NCBI RefSeq assembly: GCF_000272105.2
Contig: NZ_AJZD02000011.1
Coordinates: forward strand, 1-64,000
DNA from: Vibrio splendidus 12E03
GTDB lineage: Bacteria > Pseudomonadota > Gammaproteobacteria > Enterobacterales > Vibrionaceae
Direction: 5' to 3'
DNA: 64,000 nt
A model generated the notes under the pieces. The model was given only the letters and a program-made list of their open reading frames with translations, did no database searches and was not told the DNA's origin. The first letter of the stretch is position 1. The number at the start of each line of letters is the position of its first letter. The translations under genes were made by a program, and so were the position numbers. Of this stretch, positions 35,755-43,562 are shown piece after piece.

Positions 35755-37022
35755 AGCGCTGAACTCGTGCTCAAATCTAAACCGAAGCGTTTGGTCACAT
35801 CGAGTGCACTGTGGACACCGTCTTCATGGAACCCGTTGTACCAGTAAGCACCAGCAAAGTGAGTCTGGTTTTTACCACATATCTGCTCACGCTTGTGTTG
35901 AGCTTCGACCGTGTTCGAATTAAGTACCGGGTGATGATAAACAAAGCTGCGAATGATTTTTTCTGGGTCGATGGCTTCGCTTTGATTCAAGGTGACACAG
36001 AAGGTGTCTTGGCTTTCGATGCCTTGCAGAATGTTCATGTTGTACGTGACACAAGCAGGTCGTTTACTGTCACCATCCAACATGTAGTTCCAGCTTGCCC
36101 AAGCCAGCTTTCTGTCTGGTAACAAGCGAGTATCGGTGTGCAGAACCACTTCATTGCGGCTGTATGGGATCTCGCCCAGTACCTGTTGCTCTTGTTCTGT
36201 CGCATCACCAAGCAGACGTAATGCTTGGTCTGAGTGGCAAGCAAAGATTACTTCGTCGAAGCCTTGTGTGCTGCCATCTTCAAATTCAATCGTGACGCCT
36301 GTTTCTTGGCGAGTCACTTGTTTAATCGATGTATTGAGTGCAACAGGCTTACTTAGGCGTGAAAGGATGATCTCAACATAAGAACGCGATCCTTTAGGTA
36401 TCACATACCATTGTGGACGGTTCGCAATGTCGAGCAATCCGTGGTTGTAGAAAAACTGGATGAAGAACTTGAGCTCAAACTCTTCCATCTCTTCCAAGCT
36501 TGTCGACCAAATCGCCGCGCCCATCGGTAGAATATAGTGCTGACTGAAAAAGTCGGAAAATTGATTATCACGTAGGAAGCTGCCGAGGGTAACGTCTGGT
36601 GTGAATTCATTGCTTTCAAACTGAGCCTTACACAGTTTGTTGAACTTGAGAATGTCAGACACTAAAGACCAGAACTGAGGTTTGAAGATGTTGCTCCTCT
36701 GCGCGAATAACGAATTTATGCTGTGGCCGTTGTATTCAAACTTGGTCGTCGTGTTGTGGACGCTGAAGCTCATCTCGGTAGGTTGCCTTTCGACCCCGAG
36801 TTGTTCTAGAAGCTGATTGAAATTCGGGTAGGTTCGATCGTTGAATACGATGAAGCCTGTATCTATCGAAAACGCCGAGCCTTGATGTTCAATATCAACG
36901 GTCGCGGTGTGCCCCCCTACGTAATCGTTCTTTTCGAATACTGTTACGTCGTGGTGCTTGTCTAATATATGCGCGCAAGTGAGTCCAGAGATACCTGAAC
37001 CAATAATGGCGATTTTCTTCAT
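35751..37022 (-). CDS. FAD-dependent amine oxidase family protein
   Basis: A 423-residue flavoprotein with an N-terminal dinucleotide-binding motif IGSGISGLTCA and the NAD(P)-binding-8/amine-oxidase architecture. The FACHSDQALRLL and AGAYWYNGFHEDGVHSA motifs are typical of the oxidoreductase next to cfa in many bacteria. It probably acts on acyl chains together with the CFA-like enzyme and DUF1365 (inference). I chose the ATG at 37022, two bases after the SDR stop and preceded by AAGGATGG, over a longer frame starting inside the SDR. Confidence 0.9.
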   Translation of the reverse strand: MKKIAIIGSGISGLTCAHILDKHHDVTVFEKNDYVGGHTATVDIEHQGSAFSIDTGFIVFNDRTYPNFNQLLEQLGVERQPTEMSFSVHNTTTKFEYNGHSINSLFAQRSNIFKPQFWSLVSDILKFNKLCKAQFESNEFTPDVTLGSFLRDNQFSDFFSQHYILPMGAAIWSTSLEEMEEFELKFFIQFFYNHGLLDIANRPQWYVIPKGSRSYVEIILSRLSKPVALNTSIKQVTRQETGVTIEFEDGSTQGFDEVIFACHSDQALRLLGDATEQEQQVLGEIPYSRNEVVLHTDTRLLPDRKLAWASWNYMLDGDSKRPACVTYNMNILQGIESQDTFCVTLNQSEAIDPEKIIRSFVYHHPVLNSNTVEAQHKREQICGKNQTHFAGAYWYNGFHEDGVHSALDVTKRFGLDLSTSSAL

Positions 37023-37024
37023 TG

Positions 37025-37756
37025 TTATACCATCCTTGAAGCGAGTTTTTGCCAAACTGGGGTTGGAAGCATTCTTAGTAGCTTCATCAACATGATGAAT
37101 CGTCTTGGGAAATCGATTTCACTCTTTCCTTGAGCGATACCATTTACGATTCGCTGAGTTGCGGCCTCACTACTAATAATCATAGGCATAGAGAACGTAT
37201 TTCGCTCGGTTAATGGCGTTTCAACAAAGCCAGGGTGCACAATTGAGACATGAATGTTGTGCGTTGCCAGATCAACCGAAAGTGTTCTGCCTAAGTAGGT
37301 GAGGGCTGCCTTTGAAGCGCCATAAGCCTCGGCTCTTGGCAGAGGTAAAAAGCTGGCGCTGGAGCTGACTAAAACCAAACGGCCGCCGGGCTTGATGTTT
37401 TTTAACCAGGCTTTAAGGGCGTAGCCAATTGAAATTAGGTTTATGTTGATGACGCGCTCGAAAAGCTCGGCATCGAAATTCACTGGGTCGTCGATGTACT
37501 CACAATCACCCGCATTTAAAATCAGCAGGTCGAGCGGCTTGTCTTGGTCGAGCTCTGGAAAGTTGTGGTAATCAGTCAGATCGAAACAGAGCGGTGTAAT
37601 TGATGAATGCGCGATGTCTGTATCGTGAGAATCAACTAAGGCTTGCAGTTTGTCTGGATTGCGGCCACAAGCAATCACCTGATGCCCTTGCTGAGCGTAA
37701 TCTTTAGCTAGGGATTGGCCGATACCTGAGGTCGCGCCTGTAATCATAATACGCAT
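37025..37756 (-). CDS. SDR-family oxidoreductase
   Basis: A 243-residue classical short-chain dehydrogenase: cofactor motif TGATSGIGQSLA, NAG motif LILNAGDCEY, catalytic Ser (SSSASFLPLP) and YGASK. Membrane-associated C-terminus possible (FIMLMKLLRMLPTPVW). Located in the ChrR/ECF block between an NTF2-like gene (1-base overlap) and the FAD oxidase gene. Confidence 0.92.
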   Translation of the reverse strand: MRIMITGATSGIGQSLAKDYAQQGHQVIACGRNPDKLQALVDSHDTDIAHSSITPLCFDLTDYHNFPELDQDKPLDLLILNAGDCEYIDDPVNFDAELFERVININLISIGYALKAWLKNIKPGGRLVLVSSSASFLPLPRAEAYGASKAALTYLGRTLSVDLATHNIHVSIVHPGFVETPLTERNTFSMPMIISSEAATQRIVNGIAQGKSEIDFPRRFIMLMKLLRMLPTPVWQKLASRMV

Positions 37757-38187
37757 TATCGACTCGCTCTCTTTTTGATGGATTTGATCGCGCAGCCCAG
37801 TACTGGAATGTGTTCATACAACATAGAACCGACGTCGAGGTAGTCTCTGTGGTAAATCACTTGACCGTCGAGCATCTTGAGGTGGCTGTGTCCTTGTACT
37901 TCGATGGGCTTTTGCCCATTTAATTGCTTGTGAGCAAATTGCATCGTCCAGTAAACAGAAGCTTCGTCGTTCGCCTCGAAAGTGTGTTCGATATGAAAGT
38001 AACAGCTCGTAACCTGTGTGTAGAGGTTCTCGAAGTAGTGCATGAGCGCCGAAATACCGTTGACATGATGCAGCGGATCTTGGAATTCAATATCAGGGTG
38101 ATAAACCGTCTTAAGCACGTCGAAATTTTCGGTTCCGAGTTCTCGATACATGTTGAGAAAGTTATCAAGCCATAGAGAGTTATCCAT
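37756..38187 (-). CDS. NTF2/SnoaL-like small protein
   Basis: A 143-residue protein with the cone-shaped NTF2-like fold signature (NFDVLKTVYHPDIEFQDPLHHVNGISALMHYFENL ... YHRDYLDVGSM, quoted in two parts). Such proteins bind or isomerise small hydrophobic ligands, or act as partners of oxidoreductases. The ATG at 38187 is preferred; a GTG at 38196 would add three residues. It lies between phrA and the SDR gene. Confidence 0.85.
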   Translation of the reverse strand: MDNSLWLDNFLNMYRELGTENFDVLKTVYHPDIEFQDPLHHVNGISALMHYFENLYTQVTSCYFHIEHTFEANDEASVYWTMQFAHKQLNGQKPIEVQGHSHLKMLDGQVIYHRDYLDVGSMLYEHIPVLGCAIKSIKKRASR

Positions 38188-38201
38188 AATATTCACTCTA
38201 A

Positions 38202-39617
38202 TTATTTGAAGAAGGCTAAGGCTCGCAATCGTGCTTCTTTATGCTCAACGATGGGTTGCCAGTATTCGCTGTCTAATCCGTTTTTAGCGATAAAGTCATG
38301 TGGGAAATGCACATGCTTATCTGGGATATTTTGCAGCTCTGGTATGTACTTACGAATAAAAATTCCTTTTGGATCAAACTTTTCACTCTGAGTGATTGGA
38401 TTGAAAATTCGGAAGTAAGGTTGAGCATCACAGCCCGTACTTGAAGCCCACTGCCAGCCACCATTGTTGGCACTAAAGTCACCGTCGATAAGGTGCGACA
38501 TAAAGAAACGTTCGCCCCAACGCCAGTCAATAAGCAGGTGCTTGGTTAGGAAGCTTGCCACCACCATTCTTAGCCTGTTGTGCATCCAGCCCGTTTCAAC
38601 CAGTTGACGCATTGCTGCATCAACCAATGGATATCCTGTTTTTCCTTCGCACCAAGCTTTGAAGCTAGGATGATCGTGATACCAATCTAAACCATTGTAT
38701 TTTTGCTGAAAGTTAGCGCCTTTAACCAGTTTAGGATGGTGAAACATCAAATGCTTATAAAAATCTCGCCAAATCAATTCGTTGAGCCAACAAAAGGCCG
38801 GTAATTGCGTATCAAATAACAGATCGGGTTGTTGCTGAATCAATTGAATCGCTAACCAACGTGGGCTCACGGCGCCAATCGCTAAATAAGGCGATAGCCC
38901 CGATGTTCCTTTAACTGAGGGAATATCTCTCAGGCGCGCATAGTCGTTGACTTTATTGCCTAAGAAATTGGGGATCACATTGCCCAATACATCTTGGCTT
39001 AATGGCCAGCGACTCGAATCAACACGCGGAAAATCGAAATCATAGTCAGCGGAGAGGGTTAAGGCTTGTAAGTCTTCAGGAAGCTGTGTTTGTGAACGTT
39101 CAGCTGACTCGACAGTAGCTGGACTGCAGATGATGCCTTTCACCTGAACTTCTTTTAACCAAGCGTTCTTAAAGGGCGTAAAGACTTTGAACATCTCGCC
39201 TTGTTTGTTGAGAACGCTACCGAGTGGCAGCATAACGTCACAATCGCTGATCTTGAGGTTTAGGCCGCTTGAAATCAGCTTTTTATCGCGAGCTTGTTCA
39301 TCGACCTCTGGTTCAGAGTTAGCGTAGACGCACTTGGCATCAAGCTGCTGGCATAGATCGATGAGTTGATTGGATTGGTCGTCAAAATCGGTCGCTTTTA
39401 GGTGAAGCAACGTTATCCCGAATTCAATGAGCTGGGAATCGAGTTGTTTTAGATGACGATAGATAAAATCAGCTTTGATTGGCGCAAGGTGGTGTTGCTG
39501 CCACGTTTGAGGTGTTGAAATGAAAACGGCGATTGTTACGCCGTTTTCAACTGCTGCGACGAGCGCTGGGTTATCGTGAATCCGCAGGTCTCGTCGTATC
39601 CATAGTATGTCGCTCAA
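38202..39617 (-). CDS. phrA: Deoxyribodipyrimidine photolyase (class I)
   Basis: A 471-residue blue-light-dependent DNA repair enzyme that splits cyclobutane pyrimidine dimers. Seen: the N-terminal antenna domain (DILWIRRDLRIHDNPAL), and the FAD-binding region with WRDFYKHLMFHHPKL, TGYPLVDAAMRQL, TGWMHNRLRM and WRWGERFF, SANNGGWQWASSTGCD. A core member of ChrR/ECF regulons. It overlaps the DUF523/DUF1722 gene by 4 bases. Confidence 0.95.
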   Translation of the reverse strand: MSDILWIRRDLRIHDNPALVAAVENGVTIAVFISTPQTWQQHHLAPIKADFIYRHLKQLDSQLIEFGITLLHLKATDFDDQSNQLIDLCQQLDAKCVYANSEPEVDEQARDKKLISSGLNLKISDCDVMLPLGSVLNKQGEMFKVFTPFKNAWLKEVQVKGIICSPATVESAERSQTQLPEDLQALTLSADYDFDFPRVDSSRWPLSQDVLGNVIPNFLGNKVNDYARLRDIPSVKGTSGLSPYLAIGAVSPRWLAIQLIQQQPDLLFDTQLPAFCWLNELIWRDFYKHLMFHHPKLVKGANFQQKYNGLDWYHDHPSFKAWCEGKTGYPLVDAAMRQLVETGWMHNRLRMVVASFLTKHLLIDWRWGERFFMSHLIDGDFSANNGGWQWASSTGCDAQPYFRIFNPITQSEKFDPKGIFIRKYIPELQNIPDKHVHFPHDFIAKNGLDSEYWQPIVEHKEARLRALAFFK

Positions 39618-40561
39618 TATCCGTATCTCAGTTTAAGTTCTTGTGGATGAGGGTTGAGGTAAACCTGTGATTCCAAGTACTCGTTTGGGTACTCCATCAA
39701 GTAGTGATTTATCAGTGTCAGCGGGACTAACAGTGGGATAACACCTTCTCGAAAAGCTGCAATTTGGTTGGTCAACTCTTGTTTGTGGGCGCTACTCAGT
39801 TGTTTCTTAAAGTAACCCTGCAAATGATGCAGCGTATTGGCGTGACTGCCTCGGTTCGCGTGATGTGATAATGCTGTCATTAAGCCCTCGATGTATTGAG
39901 CCGCCAATTCGTCGATTTCTAAGTGATTACCCGCTAGCAGTTTGCCTAAGCTTTTGTAACCCTCAACGTGGTGACACATAACTAGGTACTTGTGGGCGCT
40001 GTGGAACTGGATCAATTTGTGTTTGGTCACACCTTCATCCACAAGATCGAGCCATTTTTGGTATGTGAATACTCGAGTCATGAAGTTTTCACGCAAAATG
40101 GGATCGTTAAGGCGGCCGTTTTCTTCAACGGGAAGTAACGGGTTACCGTCCATAATTTGTTGGGTGAACATGCCTACGCCAGTCGATTCAGATCCGCGAC
40201 CGTGGTGGTGATACACCTTAACGCGCTCCATACCGCAGGTTGGGCTTTTTTGACACACAATAAAGCCAGCAATGTGTTGGTTTTTCTTTGAGTAGTTTTG
40301 ACCGAACTCTATCAGTTCGTTGGTCACATCACCTGAGCCATCAGGGCGAGAAACATGGATGATGTCATCTAGCATTCTTGTTTGACGAATGGTTGGACGA
40401 GGGGTTGGAAGACCAACAGCCATCTCTGGGCAAACAGGTTCCAATTCCACGTAGTCTGCTAGGTCGTCTGTACAAAAACGAGAGCGTTTATGACCTGTGT
40501 CGAAACGTACTTTGTGTCCAGCAACACATGCACTGATACCGATTTTGATTTTCTTTTCCAT
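39614..40561 (-). CDS. DUF523 plus DUF1722 protein (YbgA-like)
   Basis: A 315-residue two-domain protein. The N-terminal DUF523 part (IGISACVAGHKVRFDTGHKRS, CPEMAVGLPTPRP, with CQKSPTCG) carries conserved cysteines that suggest an iron-sulphur or metal site. The C-terminal DUF1722 part spans about residues 185-300. This fusion is very commonly next to photolyase, and a role linked to DNA repair or flavin/folate chemistry is suspected. First gene of the tight minus-strand block. Confidence 0.9.
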   Translation of the reverse strand: MEKKIKIGISACVAGHKVRFDTGHKRSRFCTDDLADYVELEPVCPEMAVGLPTPRPTIRQTRMLDDIIHVSRPDGSGDVTNELIEFGQNYSKKNQHIAGFIVCQKSPTCGMERVKVYHHHGRGSESTGVGMFTQQIMDGNPLLPVEENGRLNDPILRENFMTRVFTYQKWLDLVDEGVTKHKLIQFHSAHKYLVMCHHVEGYKSLGKLLAGNHLEIDELAAQYIEGLMTALSHHANRGSHANTLHHLQGYFKKQLSSAHKQELTNQIAAFREGVIPLLVPLTLINHYLMEYPNEYLESQVYLNPHPQELKLRYGY

Positions 40562-40684
40562 TGGCCAACTCCTTTGCTCTTGCTCTGAGCTTTTTCTTAT
40601 AGTTCAACATTGCTAATCGTACTTACAGAGCTGGGTGTGTTTTTACTTTGACACCGTAGTTGTTTTTATTCAGATGTATTGACG

Positions 40685-40717
40685 ATATACAGGGTAGCTT
40701 CATGCCATCCTGTATAT
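40685..40717. repeat. Inverted repeat between chrR and the photolyase block
   Basis: ATATACAGG (40685-40693) and CCTGTATAT (40709-40717) form a perfect 9-bp inverted repeat with a 15-base loop in the 174-base gap after chrR. It has no T-tract on either strand, so an operator or weak processing site is as likely as a terminator. Confidence 0.6.
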
Positions 40718-40735
40718 TTATAGCCTGCAACTGGG

Positions 40736-41416
40736 TTAATAGATATATTTTCCAAGTGGATTGAATAGTTGGCTCACACCTTTTGTGAAGTAAAGCGCAT
40801 CACTTGAAACGGTTAAACAGACACAACCTTCTTTTGTTGCCGGTTGATGAGTGTGATTGCCATCCAACCAGATGAAGTCACCTTTGTTGTAAACGCCCAT
40901 TTCGTCTTCGAAACTACCTTCTAGAAGAAGCGTGATCTCGAAGCCTTTGTGGGTGTGGCAAGGCACTTGTCCATCTTTGTCGATGTGCAACAAGCTGGTG
41001 TGGTGTGCTTCGTCAGCAAAATCGAGTCTTGCTCGAGAAATTTTGCCTAGGTTCATCCAGTCCTTTCTCGCTACTGAGTTGAGGGCGCGAGGGATTGTGA
41101 ATGTCGTGTCAACGACAGTTACTTTCTGAACCTCTGGAATGACCTCAACTGACTGAGAAGCATCGGCTGTGATTTGATCTATCGCGTCAAAATCGAAGTC
41201 CATGCCGTCTATTGAGAAGCTGTCTAGATCTTCATTTGAGAATACTGGCTCTGCGTCAAATGCAACATTTGCCGCTTCGGCGGTCAGCTGCTTAACTTGT
41301 TGTTGGCAGTGTTCGCACAGTTCTACATGGCTAGAAACAATCAAAGAAACAGAATCAGCCAACGTGCCATTGACGAAGTCTTTCAATATTGCTTCGTTTG
41401 GGTGATGTTTAATCAT
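40736..41416 (-). CDS. chrR: ChrR-type zinc anti-sigma factor
   Basis: A 226-residue two-domain regulator. The N-terminal zinc anti-sigma domain has a conserved early His (HPNEAILKDFVNG) and HVELCEHC, binding zinc and the sigma factor. The C-terminal cupin has CHTHKGFEITLLLEG and GNHTHQPATKEGC metal-site residues. In Rhodobacter, singlet oxygen or organic hydroperoxide triggers loss of ChrR and release of the sigma factor. Overlaps the sigma gene by 8 bases. Confidence 0.93.
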   Translation of the reverse strand: MIKHHPNEAILKDFVNGTLADSVSLIVSSHVELCEHCQQQVKQLTAEAANVAFDAEPVFSNEDLDSFSIDGMDFDFDAIDQITADASQSVEVIPEVQKVTVVDTTFTIPRALNSVARKDWMNLGKISRARLDFADEAHHTSLLHIDKDGQVPCHTHKGFEITLLLEGSFEDEMGVYNKGDFIWLDGNHTHQPATKEGCVCLTVSSDALYFTKGVSQLFNPLGKYIY

Positions 41417-42056
41417 GGCCTTGTTCCCCCATGTGAACTTTTAATTTGGCTAAAGCGAGTCTCAGACGTGATTTCACCGTTCCAAGTGGGACGCCAAGTT
41501 GCTGAGCGAGTTGCTCTTGAGAGAGCTCTTGAAAGTAAACGCCTTTGACGATAGTTTTCTGAGCGAGAGGCAACTTTTCTATTTGAGTCATTACGTGTCG
41601 GCTCATCAAATGATCACCGAATGGCAAATCTTCGCTTTGAGACTCGGCTACCATCGCATCGATTGGCCAAATATCGTCGGCTATCGTTTGTTCGGCTTTC
41701 GCTTTCACTTTGCGCAACATATCGAACGCTGCATTGCGCATAACGGTGTAAACCCAAGTGGTCGCTGCGCCTTTGTCTACATTGTAAAGATGTGCTTTCT
41801 TCCAAACATTCGTCATCGTGTCTTGAACTAGCTCGTTTGCAGCCGCTTCGCCACCCAACTTACTAATACCAAAACGCTTAATCTTAGGAGCGAAAAACTT
41901 GAACAAATAGGTGAACGCCTGCTTGTCTCGGTCTGTACCAACCAACATCAACCAGCTCGATAGCTCTGTCGGTACTTTGTTGTCTGTAGGTACTTTGTTA
42001 TCGGGAATAATGACATGCTCCTTGCCGTCCCCTGAACTTCTGCTTTCCACTTGCAT
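41409..42056 (-). CDS. rpoE: ECF sigma factor, RpoE/ECF11 (ChrR-controlled) type
   Basis: A 215-residue extracytoplasmic-function sigma factor. Region 2 (AFTYLFKFFAPKIKRFGISK, ANELVQDTMTNVWKKA, VYTVMRNAAFDMLRK) and region 4 (LSQEQLAQQLGVPLGTVKSRLRLAL) are intact. Identity as the photo-oxidative stress sigma factor follows from the coupled chrR gene and the photolyase/cfa block. An N-terminal extension holds a duplicated DNKVPT hexapeptide from an 18-bp tandem repeat at 41971-42006. It appears to be autoregulated from the promoter at 42088-42115. This is not the housekeeping envelope RpoE, despite the shared symbol. Confidence 0.93.
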   Translation of the reverse strand: MQVESRSSGDGKEHVIIPDNKVPTDNKVPTELSSWLMLVGTDRDKQAFTYLFKFFAPKIKRFGISKLGGEAAANELVQDTMTNVWKKAHLYNVDKGAATTWVYTVMRNAAFDMLRKVKAKAEQTIADDIWPIDAMVAESQSEDLPFGDHLMSRHVMTQIEKLPLAQKTIVKGVYFQELSQEQLAQQLGVPLGTVKSRLRLALAKLKVHMGEQGHD

Positions 42057-42087
42057 AGTAACTAACCATCATGCGAATTTGATAGGC

Positions 42088-42115
42088 ACTACGTGAAAGG
42101 AGAAAGTCGGGATCA
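42088..42115 (-). promoter_or_regulatory. ECF11-type promoter of the rpoE-chrR operon
   Basis: Read on the minus strand: -35 TGATCC, a 16-base spacer, -10 CGTAGT. This fits the Rhodobacter RpoE/ECF11 consensus (TGATCC and CGTA). The -10 lies about 32 bases before the sigma start codon, leaving a short leader. Autoregulation is inferred. Confidence 0.8.
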
Positions 42116-42166
42116 CTTTAATTTAAATTAATTTCTACTATACAAAATTATAGTGGAGAAAAGTGC

Positions 42167-42787
42167 TTATTGCCCCGTAATGATTTGATTCAAAAAAGGA
42201 ACTAGAGACGGAAAACTGGCTGGTTCAGTAAATTCTGTTTTCTTTTCCAAAGGGATAGGCATCATTTCGAGTAGTCGCGCGCAAATCCATTGTGGGCTCT
42301 CGAAATCTGGAGTGGGATAGAGTGTTCTTATCGAATCGTGGTCGCGAAACAACTGAACCAAAAATGCGGTAAACACGTTAGGCACTTTATATTCATGGGC
42401 TGGCCAGTGAGGCATCAAGCTGAAGTTGCTTTTAATCAGGTCGTCGTCGTCTCGAAACGAACCATGTAACTGCACCAATTTTTCTCCTTCGACATCAATT
42501 TCCAAGATTTGGTCATCCGACATGTTGAAGTCGACGATGGTCACCTTTGTTCCCCAAGAACTGAGATGATCAGAGTTAGTGTTGTCTTGAGTGGCGATAA
42601 TGAAACCATCGCCCTGCGCTGCGTGAGCAACCATCGCGAGATACTTTGGCTCAAAAATGCGCAGTCTTTGCCTGCCTCCCGGTAAAAGAAAGATAGGGAG
42701 AGGAAACACAGCAAGCTTTAGAGAAGACTCTACGGGTGTTTCCGGTTCGGCGTCTGCCCGCGTGGTCTTCCTAGGTGAATTCGGCAC
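42167..42787 (-). CDS. LON substrate-binding-domain protein
   Basis: A 206-residue protein consisting of a Lon N-terminal-like domain alone (LAVFPLPIFLLPGGRQRLRIFEPKYLAMV, quoted in parts: FPLPIFLLPGG, RIFEPKYLAMV). No AAA or protease domain follows, so it is a stand-alone substrate-binding or adaptor protein. It lies upstream of the sigma gene on the same strand, but the strong promoter between them suggests rpoE can be expressed independently. Confidence 0.88.
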   Translation of the reverse strand: MPNSPRKTTRADAEPETPVESSLKLAVFPLPIFLLPGGRQRLRIFEPKYLAMVAHAAQGDGFIIATQDNTNSDHLSSWGTKVTIVDFNMSDDQILEIDVEGEKLVQLHGSFRDDDDLIKSNFSLMPHWPAHEYKVPNVFTAFLVQLFRDHDSIRTLYPTPDFESPQWICARLLEMMPIPLEKKTEFTEPASFPSLVPFLNQIITGQ

Positions 42788-43039
42788 ATAGCACTCCTTA
42801 GTTCAAATGTGATTTGAGAAGATATACGCGGGGAGGGTGGTGTTCGATCAATTCGCTTCGGCTTATGTTTGCAAAGGGATAGGTATTTTGTTGCACCTGT
42901 TCATAAATTCATTGTTTTTACCTTTTCTCATACGCGTCATTAGGTAATATGTGAACAAATAGTAAGCGAATGGGTAGTCGCCAGACGATGCTTCTATCTG
43001 ACGTTCTTCTATACCTAACATCGCATCAAAGGAATGGTC

Positions 43040-43426
43040 ATGATTGTTATTTATGGTATCAAAGAGTGCTTAAATCCAATTAAGTTGCAGCTCTCTAATG
43101 TGTTGCAGCAGTGCTTAAACAGTGAAATGGGTTTACCCGATGACAAGCGAGCACATCGGTTTGTGCCATTGGAACGAGATGACTTCTTTTACCCAGAAGG
43201 AAGAACAGAAGCCTATACCGTCATTGAGATCAACATGATGGAAGGTCGAGCGGTAAACACCAAAAAGCGCTTAATTAAGAAGATATTTTCTGAGATAGAG
43301 AAGCAGTTAGCTATCTCTCCAATTGATATTGAAATCACCATTAAGGAACAGCCATCGCACTGCTGGGGATTTCGAGGTATGACGGGCGATGAAGCTCAAG
43401 ATCTGAAGTATAAAGTGAAGGTCTAG
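43040..43426 (+). CDS. Tautomerase-like protein without Pro1
   Basis: A 128-residue protein of the Tautomerase_2 type: LSNVLQQCLNSEMGLPDDKRAHRFVPL, FYPEGRTEAYTVIEINMMEGR and CWGFRGM match the family pattern of secondary structure and motifs. Canonical tautomerases use the amino-terminal Pro exposed after Met removal; here the protein begins MIVIYG, so that catalytic residue is absent. The ATG at 43040 has AAAGGA six bases upstream; a Met two codons earlier is the alternative. Confidence 0.82.
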   Translation: MIVIYGIKECLNPIKLQLSNVLQQCLNSEMGLPDDKRAHRFVPLERDDFFYPEGRTEAYTVIEINMMEGRAVNTKKRLIKKIFSEIEKQLAISPIDIEITIKEQPSHCWGFRGMTGDEAQDLKYKVKV

Positions 43427-43478
43427 GGTTTAAACTCTTAACTCTTAACACGTAAGACTTAAGCCAACCTACCGAGTG

Positions 43479-43515
43479 ATGGCTTTGGTATTTAATACCA
43501 AAGCCATTTTCCTAG
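43479..43515. terminator. Bidirectional terminator
   Basis: ATGGCTTTGGTAT and ATACCAAAGCCAT form a 13-bp stem around a tiny AT loop, with T-run on the plus side. It lies between the convergent tautomerase-like and metallopeptidase genes. Confidence 0.85.
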
Positions 43516-43530
43516 TTCTCGACACTAACT

Positions 43531-43562
43531 TTTAAGCATTTAAGCATTTAAGCATTTAAGCA
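43531..43562. repeat. Four tandem 8-bp repeats over a stop codon
   Basis: TTTAAGCA repeated four times without error. The last copy includes the stop codon of the minus-strand metallopeptidase gene (TAA at 43558-43556). Slippage here would change downstream untranslated length, not the protein, unless the last unit is altered. Confidence 0.9.
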
